The position numbers and the translations under genes are program-made. From contig NZ_JBDJAF010000007.1 of NCBI RefSeq assembly GCF_039652555.1, positions 1-64,000 on the forward strand: a DNA stretch of 64,000 nucleotides, in the 5' to 3' direction. Below are positions 43,266 to 52,830 of this stretch, piece by piece. The notes under the pieces are model-generated. The model ran no database searches. It was not told where the DNA came from and saw nothing but the letters and a program-made list of their open reading frames with translations. The number at the start of each line of letters is the position of its first letter. Position 1 is the first letter of the stretch. This DNA is from Parafrigoribacterium mesophilum (GTDB taxonomy: Bacteria; Actinomycetota; Actinomycetes; Actinomycetales; Microbacteriaceae).

Positions 43266-44582
43266 TTACGCGTTGACGAGTGTCACCAGGTCTTCCGTGC
43301 GGGCGGCATTCTGCAGCCTGGCGGCGGCCTCCGGGTCGGAGAGGTACCGGGGCATGACCCGCGCCGCGGCGAGCAATCCGCGCGCGGCGAGATCCTCCAC
43401 GAGGGGCAAATCCTCCAGCGAGAACTTGCCGAGGAAGAACAAGTCCAACACGCCGCCGTCGGCCACGTGCCGCAGCAACGCGAGCAGTCCGCGCAGGTAG
43501 ATCGCATCTTTGGTGAAGCCGCCGGCCCGGTACACCCGCATCGCGACGCCGTAGGCGCTTCCTGCGGGCAGACCGTGACCGGTGAGCAGGCGATGCGTCT
43601 CGACGAAAGTCGCGCCGCCCACCAGCGACTGCACGGCAATCACCCTCGCGGCGAGCTGGCGCAGCCGGGTGGCGGTGAGCCCGCCGCACGCGATCTCCGC
43701 CAGCACAGCGAGGCCTTCCTGCGTCTCGTCGTAGTGGGCGAGGCCCGAGCCCAGCATCCGGATCGGCTGCGCCATGCCGTTCACCTGGGTCACCAGGTGG
43801 GTGCCCACCTCGTGCTGCAGGAGCGCGTTAACGCGGGGGGCGGCCACCGCGGCGTTGTTGGAGATGAGCAGCATGTTGCCATCAACGAGCACGCCGGAGA
43901 TGTCGTCGCGAATCTCGGCGTGGATCCCGACGTCCGGGTCGATCGATCGGTAGTAGTCGATTTCCGCCTGCGCTGCAGCCAGAAACGTCTCTGCGTTGAC
44001 GGAGTCGTACTCGAGCCGGCCGCTCGGCAGTCGGCGCAGCAAGTCTTCGGCGCGGCTCACCAGCCCGGGGTGCACCGCGCCGTATTGGGCGATCGACAAC
44101 TGCAGGAAGTCTGGCGTGTCGCGCGCCCGCAGCATCTCGATCCGCAGCGACATCTCCCGCTGCCGGTTGCGCAGCAACGCGGCAAGGGTGGCGTCAGCGA
44201 CGTTGTCGAGCGGCAGCGCGGCCACCTGCGCATCCAGCACGTTGGGGTCAACGTCCAGTGTGCGGTACTGGAACACCGGGTCGACCTCCGGGTGCGCGAG
44301 GAACGTCGCACGAACGTCGTCGGCGTTCACGGGGGTCATTTCCAGCAGAAACCGCACGCTTCCCGCCAGGGTGGCCATGGCATGGTCCGCGGCGAGGTCC
44401 TCGGGGGAGAGAACACCCACGTCGATGGCGCTCGTCTCCGGGGCGGCGGCATCGTGCGGGCGGGCCGGCGGCTCGACGGCGTCGGCTGAGGGGACCGGGG
44501 AGGCGCCGGACCGCGGGCGTGCGGGGTCGACGGCGTCAGGCGCATCCGCGCTGCTGCCGTGGGTCTCCCGGCCGGCGCTCAC
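43266..44582 (-). CDS. DUF1704 / QEGLA-motif zinc metallopeptidase-like protein
   Basis: A 438-residue protein. The zinc-peptidase motif H257-E258-V-G-T-H262 and the family-naming QEGLA (288-292) are both intact; a further conserved region is 'YRAGGFTKDAIYLRGLLALL'. I recall it annotated as 'flavohemoglobin expression-modulating QEGLA protein' and related to tubulin-type carboxypeptidases. The first 60 or so residues are Pro/Ala-rich and probably disordered. Start GTG 44582 overlaps the stop of the amidohydrolase gene (GTGA); longer starts would overlap that gene by 100 bases. Biological substrate unknown; a peptide made by the ATP-grasp partner is an attractive guess. Confidence 0.85.
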   Translation of the reverse strand: MSAGRETHGSSADAPDAVDPARPRSGASPVPSADAVEPPARPHDAAAPETSAIDVGVLSPEDLAADHAMATLAGSVRFLLEMTPVNADDVRATFLAHPEVDPVFQYRTLDVDPNVLDAQVAALPLDNVADATLAALLRNRQREMSLRIEMLRARDTPDFLQLSIAQYGAVHPGLVSRAEDLLRRLPSGRLEYDSVNAETFLAAAQAEIDYYRSIDPDVGIHAEIRDDISGVLVDGNMLLISNNAAVAAPRVNALLQHEVGTHLVTQVNGMAQPIRMLGSGLAHYDETQEGLAVLAEIACGGLTATRLRQLAARVIAVQSLVGGATFVETHRLLTGHGLPAGSAYGVAMRVYRAGGFTKDAIYLRGLLALLRHVADGGVLDLFFLGKFSLEDLPLVEDLAARGLLAAARVMPRYLSDPEAAARLQNAARTEDLVTLVNA

Positions 44583-45379
44583 GACGTCACCACCGCGCGC
44601 AGCGATTCCTCGACCGCCGGGATGGTGCCGGCCAGCGCGCGGGCGAGTTCGTCGATTCTGTCGCGGTCGACCTCTCCGGTCCACTCATCCATGAAGGTCT
44701 TCTTGAACTCGAGCGCGAGCACGATACCGCGGCCCGGGTACCGGGCGTGCGTCCAGGCCGCGAGCTGTCGACCACGGAAGCGGATGTTCTCACGCACGTC
44801 CAGAGCGCCGGTCGAGGTCTCGGCGCCCCGCAGCGCCTCCATGAACGTGTTCACCACAGGGGCGAACCGGGCATCCAACGAGCCCGTGCCCACGTTGACC
44901 TCGGGGTTCTCCTCGTCCGGGCCCGCCGCGGCGTCAGCTCCGTCACGTCGGTGGTTATAGGAGTGGATGTCGAACACCACGAACGGTCCGCGTTCAGCGA
45001 CCGCGTCCAGGTATATGCCGAGCTCGGCATAGAAGGCGTCGTAGACGGCGAGGGAGCCGGCGACGAGGGAGCCGGCGAGCGGAGGATTGCGGATCACGTC
45101 CAGACCCCACGCCTCCTCCGCGGAACGGTAGACAGCCTCGTCGCGCTCGCGATTCAGGTCCACCTCGAATCGGGACCGATGCACGACGACACGGGCGGGG
45201 ATGAGGGCCCCGATCTCGGCAGTGTGCGGGTCCTCCTCCCGCAGTCGGTCCGGCTCGGGAAGAATCAGCTCCGCAGCGAAGTCGGGGCGCACGTCGTGCC
45301 CATCGTGGATAGCGGTGGCGACGAATTGTCGATCCCAGCTGCCGAGAAACTCGAACGGGGGATGCTCAGGTTTACGCAT
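44579..45379 (-). CDS. N-formylglutamate amidohydrolase family protein
   Basis: A 266-residue zinc-dependent amidohydrolase. 'DGHDVRPDFAAELILPEP', 'VVVHRSRFEVDLNRERDEAV', 'GPFVVFDIHSYNHRRDG' and 'YPGRGIVLALEFKKTFMDEW' are the family's conserved blocks, with the zinc-binding His and Arg. I start at ATG 45379. No histidine-degradation genes are nearby; instead it heads the QEGLA/ATP-grasp operon, so it probably hydrolyses an amide other than N-formylglutamate (inference). Confidence 0.85.
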   Translation of the reverse strand: MRKPEHPPFEFLGSWDRQFVATAIHDGHDVRPDFAAELILPEPDRLREEDPHTAEIGALIPARVVVHRSRFEVDLNRERDEAVYRSAEEAWGLDVIRNPPLAGSLVAGSLAVYDAFYAELGIYLDAVAERGPFVVFDIHSYNHRRDGADAAAGPDEENPEVNVGTGSLDARFAPVVNTFMEALRGAETSTGALDVRENIRFRGRQLAAWTHARYPGRGIVLALEFKKTFMDEWTGEVDRDRIDELARALAGTIPAVEESLRAVVTS

Positions 45380-45521
45380 TGGGACATTATTACCACCGCA
45401 TATGGGAGGTACATGAAGGCTGGCCGTCGACGCCTGCGGGCGGATCAAGGCGGACTCGACACGAGTTGAAAGAACAGCAGGAAATCGAAACGCTGCCGTG
45501 GGGCACAGTAGGGTGAACGTC

Positions 45522-47567
45522 ATGCATAAGGGGAAAAAGCCATTGGCCGTCGTCAGTTTTGCGGCACTCCTGTTGTTCTTCGGAGCAGTTCCGGCTGCAT
45601 CCGCCGCGCCGGTGGGAGTCACGGATTCGAACGGCATCACGTACGAGGCTGACGACGGAAACGTTGCCGCCGGGGCATCCGTGATCGACTATACGGGCAG
45701 TGCAACCGCTGTTTCTATTCCTGCGGCGGTGACCATCAACGGCACCACGTACGATGTCACCAGCATCATGGGCGGTCCGTTCGATGGCACCAGTGTGACA
45801 TCGGTGACCATCCCCAACAGCGTCACGAGCATCGGGGATGCGGCGTTCCAAGGCAGCAACTTGACAGCGGTGACCATCCCGAACAGCGTCACGAGCATTG
45901 GCGATCATGCGTTTTATTCCAGCAGGAATCTGGCGTCGGTGACCATCCCGAGCAGCGTGACTAGCATCGGAGAGGCTGCGTTCTCCTTCACCAACTTGAC
46001 GTCGGTGACCATCCCGAACAGCGTCACCAGCATCGGGCAGGCTGCGTTCAACTACAGCGCTCTGACTTCGGTCACCATCCCGGACAGCGTCACCAGCCTC
46101 GGGGATTTTGCCTTCGACACCAACAAGCTGACGTCGGTGAGCATCCCGGACAGTATCACCAGCATCGGGGAGGGTGCGTTCCAGAATAACCATTTGACGT
46201 CGCTGACCATCCCGACCAGCATCACCAACATCGGCGGATATGCATTTGCGTTCAACAGTTTGACGTCCGTGACCATCCCGGATAGCGTCACCAGCATTGG
46301 ATTCGGTGCGTTCTCAAGTAACGACTTGACGTCGGTGATCCTCCCGGATAGCGTCACCAGCATCGGCGGGACGGCGTTTGGGTTCAACAGTTTGACGTCG
46401 GTGGTCATTCCGAGCGGCGTCACCGGCATCGGCGAGTACACGTTCGCGCACAACGACTTGACGTCGGTGGTCATCCCGGACAGCGTCACCAGCATCGGTG
46501 ACCACGCGTTCGACGGCAACATGTTGGGGTCGGTGACGATACCAGATGGTGTCACCACCATCGGCGCCCACGCGTTCTACAACAGTGGTTTGATCGGGTC
46601 GTTGACCATTCCCAGCAGTGTCACCAGCATTGGAAACTACGCGTTCGACGAGACCGACATTTCGGCGGTGCATTTCTTGGGCGCGGTGCCAACGACGGTG
46701 GGTTTGACGGCCTTGGGTACCTTCCCGGGTGTGCTCGTGTCGTACCTCCCGCAATACAGTTCTTCCGCTGTCGCTGGAGGGTTCACCTTCCCGACGTGGA
46801 CACCCGCCGGGACCTCGGACGTCTACGCCACGTATGCGATCGCGACCGTCTCCTTCGACACGACTGGGGGCAGCACCGCCCCGGCTCCGGTAGGTGTGAA
46901 CGCTGACGGCACTGCGCCCCGGCCGGCCGACCCGACCTGGGCCGGCCACTCCTTCGCCGGCTGGTTCACGGCAGCATCCGGCGGGAGCGCGTGGGACTTC
47001 ACCAGCCGGATCGGCGCGGACACCACGCTGTACGCGCAGTGGTCGGTGACCGTGCCTCCTGTGGTCACACCGCCGGTGGTCATCCCGCCACTGGTTGACG
47101 AACCGGTGGATGCCGCACCTGTCCTCACCCTGAACCTTCACCTGGCCGTCGGATCGCCGATCGGTAACGCCCCAGTTGCCGTCAGCGGAACCGGGCTGCT
47201 CGCGAACTCAGCGTGGTCTGTGGTGTTGCACTCCACCCCGATCACTGTCGCTTCGGGGACAGCCAGTAGCACCGGAACGTTCACTGACACGTTCTTGCTC
47301 CCGGCCAGCATTCCTGCTGGAGCCCACACCATCACCCTCACAGGGACGGCACCGGATGGGTCCACGATCACCAAGGTGGTGTACATCACCGTCACGGGCA
47401 CCGGGACACTCGGTTATCTCTCCACCCAGGGGCCGCATTCGACTCTTGCCGCCACGGGCGTCGACACGCCGACCGACGGGCTCATCGGGGGCGCGCTTCT
47501 GCTTCTCCTCCTCGGTTCGGCCCTGATCTTCACCAGCCGTCGTCGTCGACGGGGTGCCGTGTCCTAG
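45522..47567 (+). CDS. BspA-like leucine-rich surface protein with LAATG sorting signal
   Basis: A 681-residue exported protein. Signal peptide ('AVVSFAALLLFFGAVPAASA') is followed by about 13 tandem 22-23-residue BspA/LRR_5 repeats of the form LTSVTIPxSVTSIGxxAF. Next comes a Listeria-Bacteroides (InlB B-type) repeat ('TVSFDTTGGS' to 'TTLYAQW'), a Val/Pro-rich linker and a beta-rich domain. A cell-wall anchor follows: LAATG at 642-646, a hydrophobic helix and RRRRR. LAxTG is the motif of class E sortases common in actinobacteria. ATG 45522 follows AGGGTGA; GTG 45498 is less likely. The repeats are nearly identical at DNA level, so copy number may vary. Role: adhesion or surface interaction (inferred). 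Confidence 0.9.
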   Translation: MHKGKKPLAVVSFAALLLFFGAVPAASAAPVGVTDSNGITYEADDGNVAAGASVIDYTGSATAVSIPAAVTINGTTYDVTSIMGGPFDGTSVTSVTIPNSVTSIGDAAFQGSNLTAVTIPNSVTSIGDHAFYSSRNLASVTIPSSVTSIGEAAFSFTNLTSVTIPNSVTSIGQAAFNYSALTSVTIPDSVTSLGDFAFDTNKLTSVSIPDSITSIGEGAFQNNHLTSLTIPTSITNIGGYAFAFNSLTSVTIPDSVTSIGFGAFSSNDLTSVILPDSVTSIGGTAFGFNSLTSVVIPSGVTGIGEYTFAHNDLTSVVIPDSVTSIGDHAFDGNMLGSVTIPDGVTTIGAHAFYNSGLIGSLTIPSSVTSIGNYAFDETDISAVHFLGAVPTTVGLTALGTFPGVLVSYLPQYSSSAVAGGFTFPTWTPAGTSDVYATYAIATVSFDTTGGSTAPAPVGVNADGTAPRPADPTWAGHSFAGWFTAASGGSAWDFTSRIGADTTLYAQWSVTVPPVVTPPVVIPPLVDEPVDAAPVLTLNLHLAVGSPIGNAPVAVSGTGLLANSAWSVVLHSTPITVASGTASSTGTFTDTFLLPASIPAGAHTITLTGTAPDGSTITKVVYITVTGTGTLGYLSTQGPHSTLAATGVDTPTDGLIGGALLLLLLGSALIFTSRRRRRGAVS

Positions 47568-47940
47568 GCCGGACGCTCGCCAGCTGACACCGGTCGTCGC
47601 GTCAGTGTTATGAACTGATCGTCCGTCAGGGAACGTTCCACCATGATGGTGGCCAACCTTCTTCGAAACCAGCGTTTTCCAGCGTAGCGTTGCCGACATC
47701 TGAACCTGGAATGCGGGGTTAGCACTCACACCGCATTCAGACTCTCCTGATGAGTGCTGTCACCAGTTGAAAGGGAACGATTCCGTTTTGCCCTGCGCAG
47801 CAGTGCGCATCTCCAGAAAGGCGAGTTTCGCTGGCCCTTGTCAGCGAATCTGGGTTGGCTTATGCTCACGACTCGTAACCGAGAAATCAATTACATCGCT
47901 TGTCGTGCGCCTGTCCTAACCCGTATGCAGGAGGCCGTAA
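47568..47940. other. Intergenic region before the adenylation-thioesterase gene
   Basis: No gene supported. It contains a small inverted repeat, CCACCATGATGGTGG (47640-47654). AGGAGG ahead of 47941 is the ribosome-binding site for the next gene. The promoter is probably in the AT-richer stretch near 47860-47910. Confidence 0.5.
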
Positions 47941-50544
47941 ATGGTGATCAACTTGGCTGAGCAGCCGGATGCAGGACAGCTGTATAGCGAATTTATCCCC
48001 GCTGGCTATGGTCCGGCACCGGCACCGTTTGCGGCCGCGGTGCGATATTGGGCCAGCGTTCGGGGCGACGAATGCGCTGTGTGCACGCACGGCGGTGTCT
48101 CGTTGTCGTGGCGAGATCTCGACACGTGGTCGGGACGGCTCGGCAGGCAGCTTGCTGACAGGGTCGCTCCGGGGGAGGAACCGGTGATCGTGATCGCCGG
48201 CCACGACCAGGACGCGGTGGTGGCGGCGGTAGCGACGCGACGAGCTGGTCGGCCGTTCGTCTTTGTGGACACGACTACGCCGAGCGCCCGCATCGCTGAG
48301 ATCATTGGTCTCGCCACACCGGTCGCCACTTTCGTGGCCCCTCAGTATCGCGAGTTGGCGAATTCTCTTGAGTGTGACTTGGGTGTGGTCATTTCAATTG
48401 AGCGGCTGCCGAGTGGCCCGCTGCTTGATCCGCAGATTATCGATTACGAGGCGCTCGCAGCAATCGGGTTTACGTCGGGCTCGACCGGTGTTCCGAAAGG
48501 AGTTGTCATCGAGGGGCGTGCGCTGGCCGAGGAACTGGTCGAGAACCCCGTAAGCGTGGACCTTGGCCAGAGCGATCGGGTGGGCATCGTCAATCCGCTC
48601 AGCTTCTTCCTCGGCTTTTTCAACCTGTTCGACAACCTCGTGCATGGCTGCCCCACCCACCTGTTCGATCTGCGCCGCCGCGGGGTCGAAGCCATGACTG
48701 ATTGGCTCGCGACGGAGCGGATCACCGTACTGAACGGCACGCCGCACGCTCTGCGCAGTGTGGCGGCGTGCGCCATCGACCGGGGCCTACACCTGCCCGA
48801 CTTGCGTCGGGTGGTAGTCGGTGGTGAACCGGTCCAATGGCACGACGTCGAGTTGCTGCGGGGATGCACGACAGCTGACTGCGAGCTGATCGCCCTGTCC
48901 GGATCGTCCGAGGCCTGGACCTTGACCTGGTTTCCAGTGACGGCGGACATGCCACTGGGCAGCGGCGCTGTACCGGCTGGGCACCTGTTCCCGGGCAAAG
49001 AGCTGCAACTGCTTGACCACGACGGCCGCCCCGTCGCCGCGGGCACACCGGGCGAGATCGTCACCGTTGGAAGCCGCTGTTCGCGCGGTTACTGGCGCAA
49101 TCCGGAGGGTACCGCCGCGCGTTTTCGCACTCGTGCCGACGGGCTACGCGTCTATCATTCCGGCGACCTGGCCCGGATCCGGCCCGGCGACGGACTGCTC
49201 GAATACGTCGGCCGCCGCGACCACATGGTCAAAATCCGCGGATACCTGGTCGAGCCCGCCGAGGTGGAACGTCATCTCATGTCCGAAAACGAGATACGTG
49301 AATGTGTCGTCGTGGGTGTGCCGACCCGGGTCGAGGGCGTTAACCAGCTTGTCGCCTATGTCGTACCGGATCCCCGGCGGTGGATTTCCGGAGCGGCTCT
49401 GCGTCGTCGGCTGCGCACCGACCTGCCCGGATACATGGTGCCCCCGGTGATCATTGAGCTCACCGAGTTACCGCGCAACCCTAACGGCAAGATCGACAGG
49501 TTGGCGTTACCGGCACCCGCGCGTGCGTCCGACGACGCCGACATCCGCATCATGACCCCGTTTGAAGGGTTTATCGCCAGCATCTGTGAACGGGTGCTGG
49601 GCGTGAGCGACATCGGACCGCACGAAGACCTCATTCAGCTCGGCGCTGACTCGCTCGCCGTCGAGGAGCTGGTGTCGGCCCTCGACACGGATGCCAACCG
49701 GACCATCACCTCCGCCGACTTCCTGCAGAACCCGACCGTGGCGGCGCTAGCCGCGCTGCCCCGGCACGCCCCCAGCAATCTCCAACGCGGTGTCATGATC
49801 GAACTAGCCAAGGGCGGCGATGCAGCCCCGTTGTTCGTGATCGCCGGCGCCTCCGGCCTCGGTATCCAGTTCCGCGAACTCGCGCAACTGATCGCCGCCG
49901 ACCGGCCGGTGTATGGGCTACAGGCGCCCGGCCTGGAATGGGGCCTGCTGCCTGAAACCTCGATCGCTCGCATCTCCAAGCGGTACATCAAAGCCATGCA
50001 GTCGGTTCAACCACACGGCCCCTACCTCGTGGCGGGTTTCTCCCTTGGCGGCATTATCGCCTACGACGTTGTTCGCCGACTGCGCAGTGCCGGGCACTCG
50101 GTTGCCCTGCTCGCCCTGCTCGATGTCGTCGACAGCACCGCACTGGTATCCCAGGTAGAAATGCAGCGCATCATGCCGAGCGCGCCCTCCGCGGCCGATC
50201 AAGCCCGCGCAAGCCGGCTCCGCCAAACGCTACGACGACTGGCCTGGCAGCGCTGGCCCTACCTCGGCTTCTGGCGAGCCTTCCGCAAAGATCGCTTCGT
50301 CGCCTACTGGCGCCTCGGCGAGACGATAAGCGCGCGCTACCGAATCTTCCCGATGACCCAAGACGACACTCGAATCATCGATGTGGTGGCAACCGAAGTC
50401 GATAGCCCGCGTGTCGACTGGGCCCGCCACATCACACCCCCACCGACCCAGGCAACCGTCGCCGGCGACCACCTCACCATGCTGCGAGCACCGTTCGTCA
50501 ACGAGCTTGCAGCCGTGTTGCTACCGGCGATGGAAGACCTGTGA
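47941..50544 (+). CDS. Stand-alone NRPS-like enzyme: adenylation-carrier-thioesterase
   Basis: An 867-residue single-module enzyme. The adenylation domain (about 30-510) has A3 'FTSGSTGVPKG' (177-187), 'HSGDLARI', 'GRRDHMVKIRGYLVEPAEVE' and the A10 lysine 'NPNGKIDRLALP'. The carrier domain has 'LGADSLAVEEL' with the phosphopantetheine Ser571. The thioesterase (about 620-867) has 'GFSLGG' with nucleophile Ser701. There is no condensation or reductase domain. Such A-T-TE enzymes release or dimerise a single activated acid (as in atromentin- or indigoidine-like logic) or load it onto a partner. No tailoring genes lie beside it, so the product is unknown. RBS AGGAGG. Confidence 0.9.
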   Translation: MVINLAEQPDAGQLYSEFIPAGYGPAPAPFAAAVRYWASVRGDECAVCTHGGVSLSWRDLDTWSGRLGRQLADRVAPGEEPVIVIAGHDQDAVVAAVATRRAGRPFVFVDTTTPSARIAEIIGLATPVATFVAPQYRELANSLECDLGVVISIERLPSGPLLDPQIIDYEALAAIGFTSGSTGVPKGVVIEGRALAEELVENPVSVDLGQSDRVGIVNPLSFFLGFFNLFDNLVHGCPTHLFDLRRRGVEAMTDWLATERITVLNGTPHALRSVAACAIDRGLHLPDLRRVVVGGEPVQWHDVELLRGCTTADCELIALSGSSEAWTLTWFPVTADMPLGSGAVPAGHLFPGKELQLLDHDGRPVAAGTPGEIVTVGSRCSRGYWRNPEGTAARFRTRADGLRVYHSGDLARIRPGDGLLEYVGRRDHMVKIRGYLVEPAEVERHLMSENEIRECVVVGVPTRVEGVNQLVAYVVPDPRRWISGAALRRRLRTDLPGYMVPPVIIELTELPRNPNGKIDRLALPAPARASDDADIRIMTPFEGFIASICERVLGVSDIGPHEDLIQLGADSLAVEELVSALDTDANRTITSADFLQNPTVAALAALPRHAPSNLQRGVMIELAKGGDAAPLFVIAGASGLGIQFRELAQLIAADRPVYGLQAPGLEWGLLPETSIARISKRYIKAMQSVQPHGPYLVAGFSLGGIIAYDVVRRLRSAGHSVALLALLDVVDSTALVSQVEMQRIMPSAPSAADQARASRLRQTLRRLAWQRWPYLGFWRAFRKDRFVAYWRLGETISARYRIFPMTQDDTRIIDVVATEVDSPRVDWARHITPPPTQATVAGDHLTMLRAPFVNELAAVLLPAMEDL

Positions 50545-50588
50545 GGATTGTTCTGCGCCGTTAGTGCGGTGCCTTCCTCGCTCAGAAG

Positions 50589-51668
50589 TCACCAGCCGCT
50601 GCGCGTTGGAGTGTGCCCCTCCCGCGCATCCTCCGGCATCGGCATCTCGGCCCGCAGCCCCAGCAGCCGGATGGGCCGGCCGGGTTCAATCCTGCCGATC
50701 AGTGCCAGAATCCCGGCGAGCACGGTCTCTCGGTCGAAGGTCTCAGCGACCCGTTTGGTGAGGACCCTGGTGACGAACGGCGCGTAGCGCACCTTCAGAG
50801 TCAGCCCGACCACGGGCCGGCCCTCGGCGGTGACATCCGCCAGCACCCGCTCAGCCAGGTCGCGTACCGCCTGCTCGACCTGAGCCGGCTCGGTCAAGTC
50901 GTGCTGGAACGTCGTCTCCCTGCTGTGCCCGCGCGCCACCCACGGCGTGTCATCCACCACACGGGCGCCCTCGCCCCGCCCGAGTTGGATGTACCAGGGA
51001 CCCATTCTCGGTCCGAACTGGGCAACCAGGCTGTCCGGCTCGGCGGCGGCAAGCTCGGCGACGGTGGTGATGCCGCACTCGGCAAGCCGACGCGAGATCT
51101 TCGTTCCGACGCCCCATAACGCAATCGTCGGCCGGTCACCCATGACTTCCAGCCAATTGTCTACCGTGAGTCGAAACACCCCGCGAGGTTTGCCGAATCC
51201 CGTCGCGACCTTGGCGCGGACCAGCGTGTCGCCGATTCCGACGCTGCAGTGCAGTTCGGTCCGATCCAGGACGGCCTGCTGCACCCGCCGGGCATAGCCT
51301 TCTGGATCGTCCGTCTGCACGCCGACGAACGCTTCGTCCCAGCCGAGTACTTGCACGGTCGCGTCAGGTTGGGCGCGGAGAGTTGCCATGACCTCTTCGG
51401 ATGCGGCGGTGTAGGCCTCGGCGTCCACTGGCAGGATCACCGCATCCGGAGCCTTGCGTGCGGCGATGCGCAGCGGCATACCGGATCCGACGCCGAACTC
51501 CCGGGCCTCGTACGACGCGGTGGACACCACGGCCCGCTCAGTGGGATCGCCTCGACCGCCGACGATCACCGGTTTGCCGGCGAGCTCGGGGCGCCGCAGC
51601 ACTTCCACGGCCGCGATGAACTGGTCGAGGTCGACGTGCAGCACCCAGGAGTTCCGCCCTTGGTCCAC
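50589..51668 (-). CDS. dinB: DNA polymerase IV (Y-family)
   Basis: A 359-residue translesion polymerase. 'WVLHVDLDQFIAAVEVLRRP' carries the first metal-binding Asp; 'VVSTASYEAREFGVGSGMPL' is the fingers/palm segment with the conserved YEAR; 'QVLGWDEAFVG' holds the catalytic Asp-Glu (D-E in place of the usual S-x-D-E spacing); 'HCSVGIGDTLVRAKVATGFG' follows. A helix-hairpin-helix thumb ('LWGVGTKISRRLAECGITTV') and little-finger domain complete it. The tail is short ('MPMPEDAREGHTPTR') without an obvious clamp-binding QLxLF motif. It stands alone between convergent genes. Confidence 0.92.
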   Translation of the reverse strand: MDQGRNSWVLHVDLDQFIAAVEVLRRPELAGKPVIVGGRGDPTERAVVSTASYEAREFGVGSGMPLRIAARKAPDAVILPVDAEAYTAASEEVMATLRAQPDATVQVLGWDEAFVGVQTDDPEGYARRVQQAVLDRTELHCSVGIGDTLVRAKVATGFGKPRGVFRLTVDNWLEVMGDRPTIALWGVGTKISRRLAECGITTVAELAAAEPDSLVAQFGPRMGPWYIQLGRGEGARVVDDTPWVARGHSRETTFQHDLTEPAQVEQAVRDLAERVLADVTAEGRPVVGLTLKVRYAPFVTRVLTKRVAETFDRETVLAGILALIGRIEPGRPIRLLGLRAEMPMPEDAREGHTPTRSGW

Positions 51669-51730
51669 GCGACCAGTCTGCCGCCCGGACCGCGCCGCGC
51701 AAAGGCCGAAGCGGGGTTGTTCAATATCGC

Positions 51731-52750
51731 TTACGGAGCGGTTTCCCGTACGAACTCGGTGATCTTCGTGGCCAAGGTCTTCGCTTGTGTCCAGTGGAGG
51801 TAGTGCGGGCCCTCGAGTTGGATGATCTCGTGGTGGCGGACGTTTGCCAGTTGGTTCTCGTGAGCCTTAAGCCAGTTGGGAATGGTCGCGATGCTATCGG
51901 TGGAGAGGAAGTTCAGAACGGGCAGGTCGTCGGGATAGGTCACACCGTTGAGCGCCGCGGCGTTGCTGCCCATTCGAGCGGTTTCGTCGGCGACCGCTGA
52001 GTTGCCGTAGTTCCAGATTGTCATGAGGCGCATCTGTTCAAGTTCGGCCGGAGTGAAGTCGTGGCTCGACGGGTCCGCCAGGGTTGGCGCAACCGACACC
52101 ACGGCTCTGACCAACCCGATCGTGGCAATTATTTTTTCGACATTGATACCACCGCCGGTAAAGGATGCCGTGTCGGCTTGGGCGGCGGGCACTGTGGGAT
52201 CGATGCCGATCACTGCGGTTACTTCGCTCGGGTACCGGTTGGCGTAGTCGAGTGTGTAAAAGCCGGCGATCGAGTGCCCGATCAAAACGTAAGGTCCGTC
52301 GACCTCGAGTGAGGCGAGCACCTGGTGCAGCTCGTCGCTGATGTTTTCCACGGTCCGTTCGCGGGCGGTCATGTCGCTGTACCCGTATCCGAATCCCTCG
52401 ACGACGATGACGTCGTAGGTGTCGAGTTCCCGGATCAGAGGCGCGAAGTCCAGTGCCGGCGCGATGGTGCCAAGCCCGCTGAGCAAGACCAGAGGCTGTC
52501 CGGTGCGGTCCCCGGACCGGTAGACGTTCATCGCGCCGCCGGCAACCTCAACCAACTGGCCGTACGCTGCTGTACTCCCTTTCTCCTGTTGTTCGAGGAA
52601 GGAATTGGCCGCTGTGGATGCGAGTGTTACCGCCAGAGCGGTGAGAACGATGACACCAGTGACCTTGAGCCCGCGGTGGGCTGGCCGGCGGCGCTTTTCG
52701 GGTGGTCCTTCTGGTGCCGGCCGTGAACGCTGAGGACTGACTTGTGGCAT
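51731..52750 (-). CDS. Membrane-anchored alpha/beta hydrolase
   Basis: A 339-residue protein. One N-terminal transmembrane segment ('VTGVIVLTALAVTLASTAAN') after a Pro/Arg-rich cytoplasmic tail anchors an extracytoplasmic hydrolase. 'QPLVLLSGLGTIAPALDFAP', 'VIVVEGFGYGYSD' and nucleophile elbow 'GHSIAGFYTLDYANRYPSEV' are followed by a late His ('LEGPHYLHW'). Substrate unknown. I chose ATG 52750; longer starts run into the regulatory palindrome. A CsoR-type palindrome lies about 80-100 bases upstream, suggesting metal- or persulfide-responsive control. Confidence 0.85.
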   Translation of the reverse strand: MPQVSPQRSRPAPEGPPEKRRRPAHRGLKVTGVIVLTALAVTLASTAANSFLEQQEKGSTAAYGQLVEVAGGAMNVYRSGDRTGQPLVLLSGLGTIAPALDFAPLIRELDTYDVIVVEGFGYGYSDMTARERTVENISDELHQVLASLEVDGPYVLIGHSIAGFYTLDYANRYPSEVTAVIGIDPTVPAAQADTASFTGGGINVEKIIATIGLVRAVVSVAPTLADPSSHDFTPAELEQMRLMTIWNYGNSAVADETARMGSNAAALNGVTYPDDLPVLNFLSTDSIATIPNWLKAHENQLANVRHHEIIQLEGPHYLHWTQAKTLATKITEFVRETAP

Positions 52751-52830
52751 GGGATATTTCCAGACTCTGGGATGTTCGGATGAGGTCAGACCTGCCACAA
52801 CGCGGCACACTCGAGAAGGAGTACTCCATG

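Noticed and set aside
43467..44489. 340-aa plus-strand reading opposite the QEGLA gene
   Set aside because: It is antisense to a gene with intact catalytic motifs; His/Gly/Arg-rich composition is typical of a shadow frame in GC-rich DNA.
46314..47141. 275-aa minus-strand reading opposite the leucine-rich repeat gene
   Set aside because: Its repetitiveness only mirrors the plus-strand repeats; no start signals or domains.
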